Source: Onthophagus taurus
Taxonomy: Eukaryota > Arthropoda > Insecta > Coleoptera > Scarabaeidae
Length of the DNA: 64,000 nt
Assembly (NCBI RefSeq): GCF_036711975.1
Contig: NC_091975.1
Location: 14,696,501-14,760,500 of the forward strand
Reading direction: 5' to 3'
The notes beneath the pieces were generated by a model. It was not told where the DNA came from. It searched no databases and saw only the letters and a program-made list of their open reading frames with translations. Both the position numbers and the translations under genes were made by a program. Below, in pieces: positions 54,880-64,000 of the stretch (the first letter of the stretch is position 1; the number at the start of each line of letters is the position of its first letter).

Positions 54880-55180
54880 AAGAGCAAAGGTAAAACGTGA
54901 AGGCTTAATACAAGGAATCAAAGGGGAAATATAAAAATGTATGTATGTAGAGCAACCAAAAAGGGAAGAAAGTGGAAAGTAGGGAAAAGGTGGGGACAAA
55001 AGATGTGGGAATGATAGAGAAGAAGGTATTGGTAAGTGTACTGATGCGCTTGCAGAGAGGAAAGGCGGCAGCGGACGATGGATTACAGTATCAGGCATGG
55101 CTGAAGGTAACAGACAGTATTATATAGAAATTTCTTAAAGCCTTCAATAGGATTTGGAGGAACGAGGAATTAAATTACTA
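54880..55180 (+). pseudogene. Non-LTR reverse transcriptase fragment (family NL1)
   Basis: Plus strand, in shifting frames: LQRGKAAADDGLQYQAWLKV and WRNEELN resemble the RT block at 46408-46716. Very decayed and short. Confidence 0.6.
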
Positions 55181-55261
55181 CTTAAGCAGGAGCTTTGTTT
55201 CTTCAATCCCGTTAGCAACTCGAAATGACACGCTAATCCAGGATAGGATTGAGGACACTAA

Positions 55262-55345
55262 AGAACAATTATTTTTTCATTCACCAATACTTCGCTTTGT
55301 TTATTAAAGCTTCTTCAGGGTTTGAATTTAAATTATTTTGAAAAG
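55262..55345 (-). mobile_element. Possible Penelope-like 3' tail
   Basis: On the minus strand: CCTGAAGAAGCTTTAATAAA then GCGAAGTATTGGTGAATGAA and an A-rich end. Similar in style to the tails at 9490-9605 and 36945-36975. Confidence 0.35.
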
Positions 55346-55439
55346 GGCGAAATAATTAATAAAATCAGCTGCAACGTACACTCAAACCATGTGAGAACCG
55401 TAAAGGTTGAACATCGGTCAAATAATGTAAGTCAAATAA

Positions 55440-55660
55440 TGTAATGATTATTTGATCAAAATTATATGCTCGTCCGCCATAAAGTACTTTGGTAGCCCTT
55501 CCATTACAATCTCCGTGTTCTGGATTATATTTACTCTCCCTTATCTCAGTCCTTCGCTCTTTCGTTCCCACATACTTATCCCTGCCCTCCAGCTGTCTCC
55601 ACATCTCAAACCCCTTTCCTCTTTTCTTATTCAGCTCTTCCGTTGAGTACACCGTTCCTT
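55440..55660 (-). pseudogene. Non-LTR element, C-terminal fragment (family NL1)
   Basis: Minus strand: KRGKGFEMWRQLEGRDKYVG and KERRTEIRESKYN match the domain at 41400-41640. No other part of the element adjoins. Confidence 0.7.
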
Positions 55661-56003
55661 CTACTATCTACTCAAAATGCATCGCTAGCTTACCTGTTTC
55701 CAGCTACATCTTAGCCACGTTTATTTCTTCTTTAAAGTCTCCCTAGCCAACCCCAACACCAACCACCAGCACCTGATCTGCACACATCCTAACAGCCCTT
55801 GTTCCTTCCATTCCCGTATCGCCACCCCGTACATTATAACGCTTTTTATGAAGCAATCAAATATTATCTTCCTTTTTTCTACATTACTCCCAAATATCGT
55901 CTCTCCCCGCCCCCAAACATATCTTATTACATAACCTTATTCGCTTTCACAGCCATCATTGTAATACGTTCGGCGTCCTTGTTATTCTCTGTATCCTAAT
56001 TAT

Positions 56004-56084
56004 GTACCGTCGTGTTCAAGGGAAATGCGCACTCAAGCTCGCCGCTTGACCTTGAGTGCGCATTTCCCGTGAACACGACTGTAC
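56004..56084. repeat. Long hairpin, 34-bp arms, 13-nt loop
   Basis: The left arm at 56004-56037 contains GGGAAATGCGCACTCAAG. The right arm at 56051-56084 is its complement with two mismatches in 34. No second copy in the window. Confidence 0.85.
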
Positions 56085-56305
56085 CTCCTCGATCACCTAC
56101 CCCTCCAGTTTATGATGAAGTTGTTAATTATACAGGATGGTCCATTAGTAATGGTAAACAGAGCAACAGTGAATTCGTTACGTTAAATTACTAAGATTTA
56201 ACCCAATTTATCTTAAAAATAGCTAATGATTTCTCTAGATTCATCATATAAAATTGAATAAATTAAAAGGCAGAGTGGTTATGATGAAGAATAATATATT
56301 CAATT

Positions 56306-56356
56306 CGGTGCTACATATGTTTCGATTTTTTAAAAATCGTCATTAGGCACGACTGT
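56306..56356 (-). ncRNA. Degenerate hammerhead-like motif
   Basis: On the minus strand: GTGC, then CTAATGA (consensus CUGANGA with G changed to A), a GATTT/AAATC stem, GAAAC, a tiny ACATATGT stem, then GTA before GCAC. The layout is the same as at 22134-22198. The core change should inactivate it. Confidence 0.45.
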
Positions 56357-56399
56357 AATTAGTAAAAATAAAAATAACTATTTGGCTGTATACCAAAAA

Positions 56400-57141
56400 C
56401 AAAAATAAAAAAAAAATCATTTCCATACCTGTTAACTTTTCTAAAGATAATTTCACCTTCGGCCCTAAATACACCAATCTTAGCGACACGCAATTCTCTC
56501 AAGATGAGACCAGTACTTTTGATCTACGCCACAAATTCTCTTTGCCTAATAAATTCAAACCCATAGATCTAGCTATCAGTCTAGAGGCTCAACTTAATAC
56601 ACATCCGTCTTTCACAGATCTTACTAGAGATAACCATAAACTCATAGAAAATATCAACAAATCGAATCTTCTTACTAATTTTCATAAATTTCATTTTATC
56701 AATGTTAACTCTCTCAGACAGAAAATCCGAGGTTGAGAACTTGATGGTAACCGTGGGTGACAAAAACGCCAGCTTAGTTATTTTGAATAAAGATGCTTAC
56801 ATTACAAAAACTTTGCAATTTTTCGAACAAAACAATATTTCAGAGATTAACAATAACCCCACTTTTACGTTCAACAATAAACTGAAACAACTAGTTAACA
56901 AATATAAACCCAGTCTAAATAAATTTAATATCAACACTTACAACATTTTTGAAATGAATCCTTTGATTCCCTGTCTAAAGAGTCTGATAAAATTACATAA
57001 AGCAGATCACAACACTAGACCCATCATAAGTAACACTAACACATCTACGGAAAAAATAGCAAAGCTTTTTCATAAATTCCTATATCAACACTTTAACCTT
57101 ACTTTTAAATTTACCATTAAAAACTTTGAACAATTAATTAA
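56400..57141 (+). pseudogene. Penelope-like reverse transcriptase, N-terminal half
   Basis: Plus strand: FTFGPKYTNLSD, FDLRHKFSLPNKFKPIDLAI, then after a frameshift near 56735 the RT start ENLMVTVGDKNASLVILNKD, LIPCLKSLIKLHKADHNTRP and IISNTNTSTEKIAKL. These fit the early RT motifs of Penelope-like elements (a D-K-N-x-x-x-V-I-L-N block and a LxKxHK...RPI block). The rest of the RT is cut off by the Stowaway-like element at 57142. Confidence 0.75.
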
Positions 57142-57745
57142 TACTACCTCCGTTCCAAAATAAGTGTCCGATTTATATATTTTATTTGTTCCAAAATAAG
57201 TGTCAACTTTTAAAAACTTTTAAAAAATGAAATATAAGTACTACTATATTTTAATTTATTAACAGAACTGTATTAAATTATAATTGAACAAAATTTTTTA
57301 TAGTATAGTTTAAATAAAAATTATAAACTATTTAATGCCATCCGTGCAGTTTCAACAGCTTCTTTTGAAAAAATTACATTTCTTTGTAATTATCCAGTAA
57401 ACCGTAATTTTTCTTTCTCTGTATGAGTGATTTTGTAATTGTTACCTCCTTTATGAAACATGGAGGACTCTATACATTTCTGCATAAAAACATTGTTTAA
57501 TTTATATGCAGGTGTATCATCCCATGCCTTCAAAACAGCAGCAATTAATTCATTTATATTATGTATCGAGTTTTTATATTGTATAGACTGAATTGCATTA
57601 AAAAAGCCTAAATCAAGAACATTAAAGTCAGGGCTGTTTAGTGGCTGACAAATCAAACTAATATTCCATCAATCAGCTGTTCCGGCCTGAATTACTTCAC
57701 CATCATATTGTATACTAAAATGTGGTCGGGACTTTTTTTTTACAA
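57142..57745 (-). mobile_element. Stowaway-like mariner (plant-type), truncated
   Basis: TA is followed by CTACCTCCGTTCCAAAATAA GTGTC, nearly the terminal sequence of plant Stowaway/mariner elements. The minus strand encodes the C-terminal half of a transposase of the matching family: YDGEVIQAGTAD, a stop, then NSPDFNVLDLGFFNAIQSIQ, INELIAAVLKAWDD and GGNNYKITH. The N-terminal half and the other terminus are missing. The third catalytic aspartate is in NSPDFN or VLDLGFF; I cannot fix which without an alignment. Confidence 0.8.
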
Positions 57746-58194
57746 GGATTTAATAATCGCTGTGTCTAGGTACACGCTAACGTGTACGCAAATTAAAAAA
57801 TTATATACACGCGAAACGTCATCACAACTATGACGTCACGTTTAGCGTGCGTATACTGAATATTATTCGGTACACGTTAATAACTTAGAAGTTTTAAGCT
57901 TGTGTAAGTATTGTCGGTTTTGTTCCTAGTATCTTAAGTTAATAATTTAATCATTCACTTTCAACAAAAGAGCATATTACATCGCACCCCGGCGAGAATA
58001 GTCGCACTATCAAAAAAATTATAAAAATTCATTCTTTATCAATTTATAGTTTTTACGCATAACACAAAATGAATACTTTTGAGTTGTTCACCGTTTTTCC
58101 CATATGTAATAATAAACTGTCTGTCAGATTTCTGTATCAGCAATAATAAATAGGTATAATTTTGTCGTAATAAGTTATAAATAATGTAAATAAT
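57746..58194. other. No gene recognised
   Basis: Contains imperfect inverted words around GTACACGCTAACGTGTACG and GACGTCACGTTTAGCGTGCG (57770-57865). Remainder is AT-rich. Confidence 0.4.
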
Positions 58195-58610
58195 ACAGGG
58201 TCATCCACGATGTGGATGGTCATCGTGGATTAGAACTATACAGGATTCTAGCCAAAATAAAAATTTGAAAATATAGATTTAAGTATTATCAATTGCGTTC
58301 TCTTCGACTAAAATATTTCAGATATCTAGCACTTCCGGTTATGCCGGAAGTCGCCATCTACTTTATTTTTTTAAATGGAACATCCTGTATATTTTTACAT
58401 ATTTTTTCTGTTTTCAAGGTTTATGAATAACTTTACTTTTTGCAATTTGATTCGGCCGTTCTCGAGTTATTCGTATTTTTCTAGAAAAATTGTTGTGGTG
58501 TTTATGTATTATCGGAGGATCAGTAAGGGAAAAATAAACAGTTTAACATTTGCTAAAGCTATGGTTTATTTCTGTTGGTGTGATGACTAGGTTACTTTTT
58601 GTAGTGATTT
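58195..58610. repeat. Dispersed repeat family 1, copy 2
   Basis: Second copy of the repeat at 11930-12410, same orientation, with TTAAGTATTATCAATTGCGT and CCGGTTATGCCGGAAGTCGC. Confidence 0.8.
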
Positions 58611-58753
58611 GTTCTCAAGAAATGCCACGTTTGGAATTTAGTAATTAACCTCCTCAAATAACTCCTTTTTTCCAATTTTCTAACAGCAAAAATGTGTTTA
58701 CAGGGTAGGAACATTGATGTAAAGTTGATGCAAATACATCGAATTGTTTCCAT

Positions 58754-60266
58754 TTAATTCCACTCCATATACCTAAGTATATGTATCTTGTAAGCTTTCA
58801 AAGTCACTTTTACTTCTTTTGAGGCTACAATTTGAAACTGGATATATCGGCTGGCATAAGGTGTTAGATATTCTTCATACTTAAATTCGCAACTATCTTT
58901 ACTAAACAACGTAATAAGCCTTGTTAATATTAATCGAGCTGTTCGGTTGTTTCTTTCATGTTCGTGAGAATACAAAAAAATAAAAAAAATCTTTCACAAA
59001 TTACAAGAAACTGCTGTTTTTCGTTACTACTTGCTTTATTTTAGCATTCATTGATTCTAACATGTTTGTTATATTTAACAAATTACCGTGGCACATACTA
59101 TAAACAGTCTATTCATGTCTTATATTATGCCAGTTTTTGTTGTAGTAGTTAATTAATGATTGTGAATCGATCTCCTGCAGTAATTGATACATTTTCTCGT
59201 ATTCTTCTTCACTTTGGCTGTAAGCAAGCCTTTCCAATAGTTTTAGAGCGTCAATTCTTTCCTGATTTGTGATATGCATTTTTTCTTTAGATACTTCTCT
59301 CTTCATTGTCTTTAGTATGGAACAAACAAATATATACTTAGGCTTGAGGAAAACTGTCTTTTATCACATTTCTTTGTAGTAGATCCTTATCACCCATGAA
59401 ACATTTTATTTAATTTTCACAATCAGAATTCTCTTCTTTAAAGATGTTCAACAACCAAGAAAATGTTTCTTTGTCCTCGTGCGCTGTTATAACAACTACT
59501 ACTATTTCACTTTGACCATTTGAATCCTCTACAATCCTTATAAATACTGTAAATCCTATATTTAATAACTTGTAAGTACCATCTATTGACACAAATTCTG
59601 GCCATAATGTCATTGCTCTTCTCATGGACTCAGTTGAAAAGTAGAGGACTTTAAAATGATTTTCAGAATCATGTAAGATGTATATGTTACATTATGCAAA
59701 AAAAGTGGTTTATAACAATTTTATTGCATTGTTACTATTCTACGTTATATTTCTAATAGTTATCTATATACTCACTGTGAATGTCTTTCAATTCTTTCAC
59801 AACATGTATCAAATCGTTGCTAACGTTTTTCATACTATATGAAATATTTGATAAATCTTTTAATGTACTTAATTTTCCAGTTATATTCAATATTTCTTGC
59901 TGAATCAGCTTTTTATTTCCACAAACATGCAACAAACCCTCGACCATACATTTTTTATCAGAAGTTAATTTACGATTAGATGGTAAATGATTAAACACCA
60001 CCTAAAAGTGATGGGTGTATAAGCAACATGGTTAGATAATATGGAAACATTGAATACACTATAAAATATACATAATCATACCTACTTACTGATGACATAT
60101 CATGATTTTCATGTTTCCCTAATAATTGTTTAATTTGTAGGCATTCATCACCTTCTTTAGTAACTCGAATTTTAATGATAGCAGGACAATTCATCAAAGT
60201 ACTAAAACATTCATATAAATAATGGATATTTAATAATTGTGTTATATCAAACGCCGTTGACGACAT
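58754..60266 (-). pseudogene. MULE/ZSWIM-like transposase gene with intron, decayed
   Basis: Minus strand. Exon 1 is 60266-60090 (MSSTAFDITQLLN, CPAIIKIRVTKEGDE, HENHD, a FAR1/zinc-like region). A GTAAGT donor and TTTTAG acceptor bound an 88-bp intron (60002-60089). Exon 2 reads FNHLPSNRKLTSDKK and GNKKLIQQEILNITGKLSTL. A further block at about 59697-59410 has the MULE core with WPEFVSIDGTYKLLNIGF and VVVITAHEDKETFSWLL. Then, after stops, CFMGDKDLLQRNVIKDSF, ALKLLERLAYSQSEEEYEKM, NWHNIRHE and MLESMNAKIKQVVTKNSS follow. These match ZSWIM1/3-type, MULE-derived proteins. At least three in-frame stops and a frameshift are seen. It could be a domesticated gene that died or an element remnant. Confidence 0.8.
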
Positions 60267-60303
60267 GATAAATACATATTTTTATTTAATTATTATACAT
60301 ACC

Positions 60304-61541
60304 TTGATTCTAATGATTTTTAATATGTATGCATGTTGATTTTAATGATTTTTAATATGTAAGTTGATTCTAATGATTTTTAACATGTAAGTTGATTCAA
60401 ATGATTGTCAATATGTAAGTTGATTCTAATGATTTTCAATATGTAAGTTGATTCTAATGATTTTTAATATGTATGTCTGTTGATTTTAATGATTTTCAAT
60501 ATGTAGGTTGATTCTAATGATTTTTAATATGTAAGTTGATGCTACTGATTTATAATATGTATGTATGTTGATTCTAATGGTTTTTAATATCTAAGTTGAC
60601 TCTAATGATTTTTAATATCTAAGTTGATTCTAATGATTTTCAATATGTAAGTTGTTTCTAATGATTTTTAATACGTAAGTTGATTCTAATGATTTTTAAT
60701 ATATTAGTTGATTCTAATGATTTTCAATATGTAAGTTGATGCTAATGATTTTTAATATGTATGTATGTTGATTCTAATGGTTTTTAATATCTAAGTTGAC
60801 CCTAATGATTTTTAATATCTAAGTTGACTCTAATGATTTTTAATATGTAAGTTGATTCTAATGATTTTTAACATGTAAGTTGATTCAAATGATTGTCAAT
60901 ATGTAAGTTGATTCTAATGATTTTCAATATGTAAGTTGATTCTAATGATTTTTAATATGTAAGTTGATTCTAATGATTTTTAACATGTAAGTTGATTCAA
61001 ATGATTGTCAATATGTAAGTTGATTGTAATGATTTTTAATATGTATGTCTGTTGATTTTAATGATTTTCAATATGTAGGTTGATTCTAATGATTTTCAAT
61101 ATGTAAGTTGTTTCTAATGATTTTTAATAGGTAAGTTGATTCTAATGATTTTTAATATATTAGTTGATTCTAATGATTTTCAATATGTAAGTTGATGCTA
61201 ATGATTTTTAATATGTATGTATGTTGATTCTAATGGTTTTTAATATCTAAGTTGACTCTAATGATTTTTAATATCTAAGTTGACTCTAATGATTTTTAAT
61301 ATGTAAGTTGATTCTAATGATTTTTAACATGTAAGTTGATTCAAATGATTGTCAATATGTAAGTTGATTCTAATGATTTTCAATATGTAAGTTGATTGTA
61401 ATGATTTTCAATATGTAGGTTGATTCTAATGATTTTTAATATGTAAGTTGATTCTAATGATTTTCAATATGTAAGTTGTTTCTAATGATTTTTAATAGGT
61501 AAGTTGATTCTAATGATTTTTAATATATAAGTTGATTCTAA
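60304..61541. repeat. Minisatellite, 28-bp unit, about 44 copies
   Basis: Units of TTGATTCTAATGATTTTTAA followed by TATGTAAG repeat head to tail for about 1.24 kb. Variants (GTATGTATG, CTAAG, CATGTAAG, GTAGG) recur in ordered blocks: the variant series at about 60733-60920 recurs at about 61188-61375, so there is higher-order structure with about 455 bp spacing. The last unit abuts alpha-tubulin fragment 1. Confidence 0.95.
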
Positions 61542-61844
61542 TGCTGCTAATAACTATGCCAGGGGTCGTTATTCAATTGGAAAGGGAATTGTCAATATGG
61601 TTTTAAACAGGGTTCGTAAATTGGCTGATCATTGTTCCGGTCTTTAATGTTTCTTAATTTTCCATTCATTTCCAATTTTCCATTCACATCCCTGTTCATG
61701 GAACGTTTGTCTGTTGATTATGGAAACAGATCAATTCAGGAATTTGCGATCTACCCAGCTTCACAGGTTTCCACAGCAGTCGTTGAGCCATACAATTCCA
61801 TTTTAACCACCCATACCACTTTAGAACACTCCGATTGTGCTTTC
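61540..61844 (+). pseudogene. Alpha-tubulin fragment 1 (about residues 99-202)
   Basis: Starting directly after the minisatellite, the sequence reads [28 protein letters not shown], a stop, LIFHSF, and in a second frame [33 protein letters not shown] and [14 protein letters not shown]. The glycine-rich nucleotide-binding loop between LIFHSF and SLFMERL is lost. The fragment ends exactly at the phenylalanine before the MVDNE that opens fragment 2 at 27196. No flanking splice signals are visible. It is a dead copy. Confidence 0.9.
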
Positions 61845-61890
61845 AAATTGGAAAATGTTTGTTGTAGGCTGATCAAGGGTTAACATCTGT

Positions 61891-62484
61891 TCAGTTGTGA
61901 GACTTTACGAAAAATTCACCTGGTAAACGTAACGGTTGACCGTAAACCAGTTCTGCTGAAGAACAACCTAAATGTTCTTTCAATGAAGACCTTAGACCTA
62001 ATAATATTATAGGAAGATCTTGTTTCCACCTATCAGTTTTACACCTAGCAATAATGGCAGTTTTCAAAGTTCTGTGAAATCTCTCTAAGATGCCATTACT
62101 TTGAGGATGGTAACAGGAAGTGTGGATTTGTTTTGAGCTGAACAATCGATTAAATTTTGCAAAAAGTTGTGATTCAAGTTGTCTGCCGTGATCGTGCGTA
62201 ATCGTGTGTGGTATACCAAACCTTGAAATGTAATGCGTCAACAGAGTAGTCGCAACAGTAGAACTTGACGTATTTTTGAGAGGATAAACTTCTAGCCACT
62301 TTGTAAAACGGTCAATGACTGTAAGAACAAAAGAATAACCAAGCGAAGGCATAAGGGGGCCTACAAAGTCAATGTGGATATGTTCAAAACGTCCAGAAGT
62401 AATATCAAATTTATTGAGTGGAGATTTTGTAAAGATTATGAGAATTTTGGAAAATTGTAAAACAATATTCAACAGGTTTATCAT
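61891..62484 (-). pseudogene. Gypsy-type integrase (Gypsy-3)
   Basis: Minus-strand open frame. Core: HIDFVGPLMPSLGYSFVLTV (first D), PHTITHDHGRQLESQLF (second D) and HPQSNGILERFHRTLK (E), then SSLKEHLGCSSAELVYGQPL. The triad is retained. The fragment lacks the zinc region, RT and both LTRs. It meets Gypsy-4 head to head near 62490. Confidence 0.85.
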
Positions 62485-62504
62485 TATTATTCAACAAGTA
62501 ATCG

Positions 62505-64000
62505 GACGACGCCCGAGGTTATCCTTTAACCTTTACGCGGCAAACGATTCGGTGATCGCGACCTATGGATACGAGACCCTTACTCTCGCCCTAGGACTTC
62601 GCCGCGATTTCACGTGTCGCTTTATTGTCGCCGACGTGTCGAAACCCATCATCGGAGTCGACTTCCTGGACCACTACGACTTGCTGGTCGACGTGCGCAA
62701 TTGACGGCTGGTGGACAGCATAACATCGCTGAAAGTCCAGGGACGCGAAACGGCTGGCGAAGGGGCTCACATCCGGGTTGTGGCGGGCGGATTCATTTTT
62801 CACAATCTCCTCGCCGAATATAACCCGAAACACGGAGTAGAACACCATATGCACACGACCCCTGGACAATCGGTCGCGAGCCGATTTCGACGCCTAAACC
62901 CCCAAAGGTACGAGGCTGCCAAAAAGGGAGTTCGATATCATGCTGCAGATGAAGATAATCCGTCCATCCAAAAGTAGTTGGTCATCGCCCCTGCACATGG
63001 TCTCCAAGAAAGGCGACCATTAGAGGCCCTGCGGAGATTACCGCGCATTAAACGCGAGAACGGTGCCGGACAAATATCCGATACCTCACATGCAGGACTT
63101 CTCGCAGTCCCTACATTGGAAGAAAAACTTTTCCACCATCAATCTGGTGCGTGCCTACAACCAAATTTCGGTCGCCAAGGAAGATATCCCTAAAACGGCG
63201 ATAAGCACACCCTACGGCTTCTCGAATTCACGTTCATGTCCTTTGGTCTTCGCAACGCGGCACAAACCTGCCAGGGACTAATGGACGAAGTTCTACATGG
63301 TCTGGATTTCGCCTACGTGTATATCGACGATATCCCCATCGCCTCGGCCTCGGAAGAAGAGCACCTGGAACACCTGAAGCAGATTTTTCAGCGCTTAAAG
63401 GAATACGGAATCCTGATAAACCCTTTGAAGTGCGTTTTCGGGAAACCGCAAGTAAATTTCCTGGGATTTAGCGTCGCCTGCGGAGGGGTAAAACCTTTAC
63501 CTGAAAGGATCCAGGCCATCAAGTGCCCGCACCCGTGACCTAAGACGGCAAAGGAACTGCGGAGATTCAGCGGCCGAACTACAATCGCCCCTGAACGATT
63601 TGTTAAAGGGGAACCTAAAAGGGAAAGCACCAATCGTCTGGACAGAGGGCGGGAAAAGACAATGTGCTGGCCGACGCACTATCGCGAGTGGAAGAGTTGT
63701 CACCCGCATTGGATTTCGAGGCATTAGCACGGGCTCAAACAAACGACGATTAGCTATCTCAATTCCTGGAATCAGATTCTGTTTTCAACTTAAAGAAGAT
63801 AACAATCCCAGTAACCAGCGAAAATGTGAACTTCGATATCTCTATGCCTAATGCCCGACCTTTCGTCACCAGCGAATTGAGCCGGGCAGCGTTCAATTCC
63901 CTACATCAACTATCACACCCCGGAATTAACGCCACGGTCAAGCTCGTAACTCAACGTTTCGTGTGGCCGTTGATTAAGGCGGATTGTAGGAGGTGGGACC
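62505..64000 (+). mobile_element. Gypsy-type element (Gypsy-4), protease to integrase start
   Basis: Plus strand, visibly richer in G and C than the surroundings. Protease end (FIVADVSKPIIGVDFLDHYD), RT in several frames ([79 protein letters not shown]), then GNLKGKAPIVWTEGGK. RNase H is mostly deleted, because the WTE word is followed almost at once by NVLADALSRVEE. The integrase zinc region begins at about 63890 (LHQLSHPGINATVKLV) and continues beyond the window. A different family from Gypsy-1 to -3 by sequence and composition. Confidence 0.85.

Noticed and set aside
60304-61541. CRISPR-like array of short repeats
   Set aside because: Units are directly adjacent with no spacers, in an animal genome; this is a minisatellite.

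Overview
This window is AT-rich animal DNA, almost certainly from an insect. The host-like genes that can be recognised are seven-transmembrane odorant receptors of the insect type, built from short introns (about 55-75 bp) and arranged as a small family of four related copies. The remaining sequence is a dense, nested pile of transposable elements: BEL/Pao, Gypsy, jockey/CR1-like and other non-LTR, Penelope-like, piggyBac, Tc1, a Stowaway-like mariner, MULE-like, a Polinton-type DNA polymerase and several MITEs. The order of insect cannot be fixed from the sequence. One non-LTR family resembles copies I associate with Hymenoptera, but that is weak evidence.

Layout. 0-8.2 kb: a Polinton-type DNA polymerase B remnant split by a 7.4 kb BEL/Pao element with a 4-bp target duplication. 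8.2-13.2 kb: tandem and dispersed repeats and one exon of dynactin p150/Glued (minus strand). 13.2-16.1 kb: a complete but mutated piggyBac element bounded by TTAA. 16.1-21.2 kb: dispersed repeats, a 262-bp MITE and two decayed Tc1 elements. 21.6-26.2 kb: odorant receptor A (plus strand, truncated), Penelope-like debris with hammerhead-like motifs and a GIY-YIG endonuclease, and odorant receptor B (minus strand, six exons, one in-frame TGA). 26.6-34.7 kb: a CR1/jockey-like fragment, an alpha-tubulin fragment, a decayed Gypsy element and a BEL/Pao element on the minus strand. 35-38.6 kb: a foldback repeat and a jockey-type element inserted in a dispersed repeat. 39.2-40.6 kb: odorant receptor C pseudogene. 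40.7-47.2 kb: two MITEs, a Gypsy element and two parts of a non-LTR element. 47.2-53.0 kb: a young BEL/Pao element with 231-bp LTRs and a 5-bp target duplication. 53.7-54.7 kb: a segment bounded by inverted repeats that carries an odorant receptor D fragment. 54.9-57.8 kb: non-LTR, Penelope-like and Stowaway-like pieces. 58.2-60.3 kb: a dispersed repeat and a MULE/ZSWIM-like transposase gene with an intron. 60.3-61.5 kb: a 28-bp minisatellite directly joined to a second alpha-tubulin fragment. 61.9-64 kb: two Gypsy elements meeting head to head.

How it fits together. Nothing here forms an operon or a working pathway. The biological thread is an odorant receptor subfamily being duplicated and destroyed in a transposon-rich interval. 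Copy A was cut by Penelope-like DNA, C carries frameshifts, D survives only as exon 1 and the start of exon 2, and B is complete except for one TGA codon. The two alpha-tubulin pieces are complementary halves of one stretch, with the break between the same two codons, which suggests one copy split by rearrangement.
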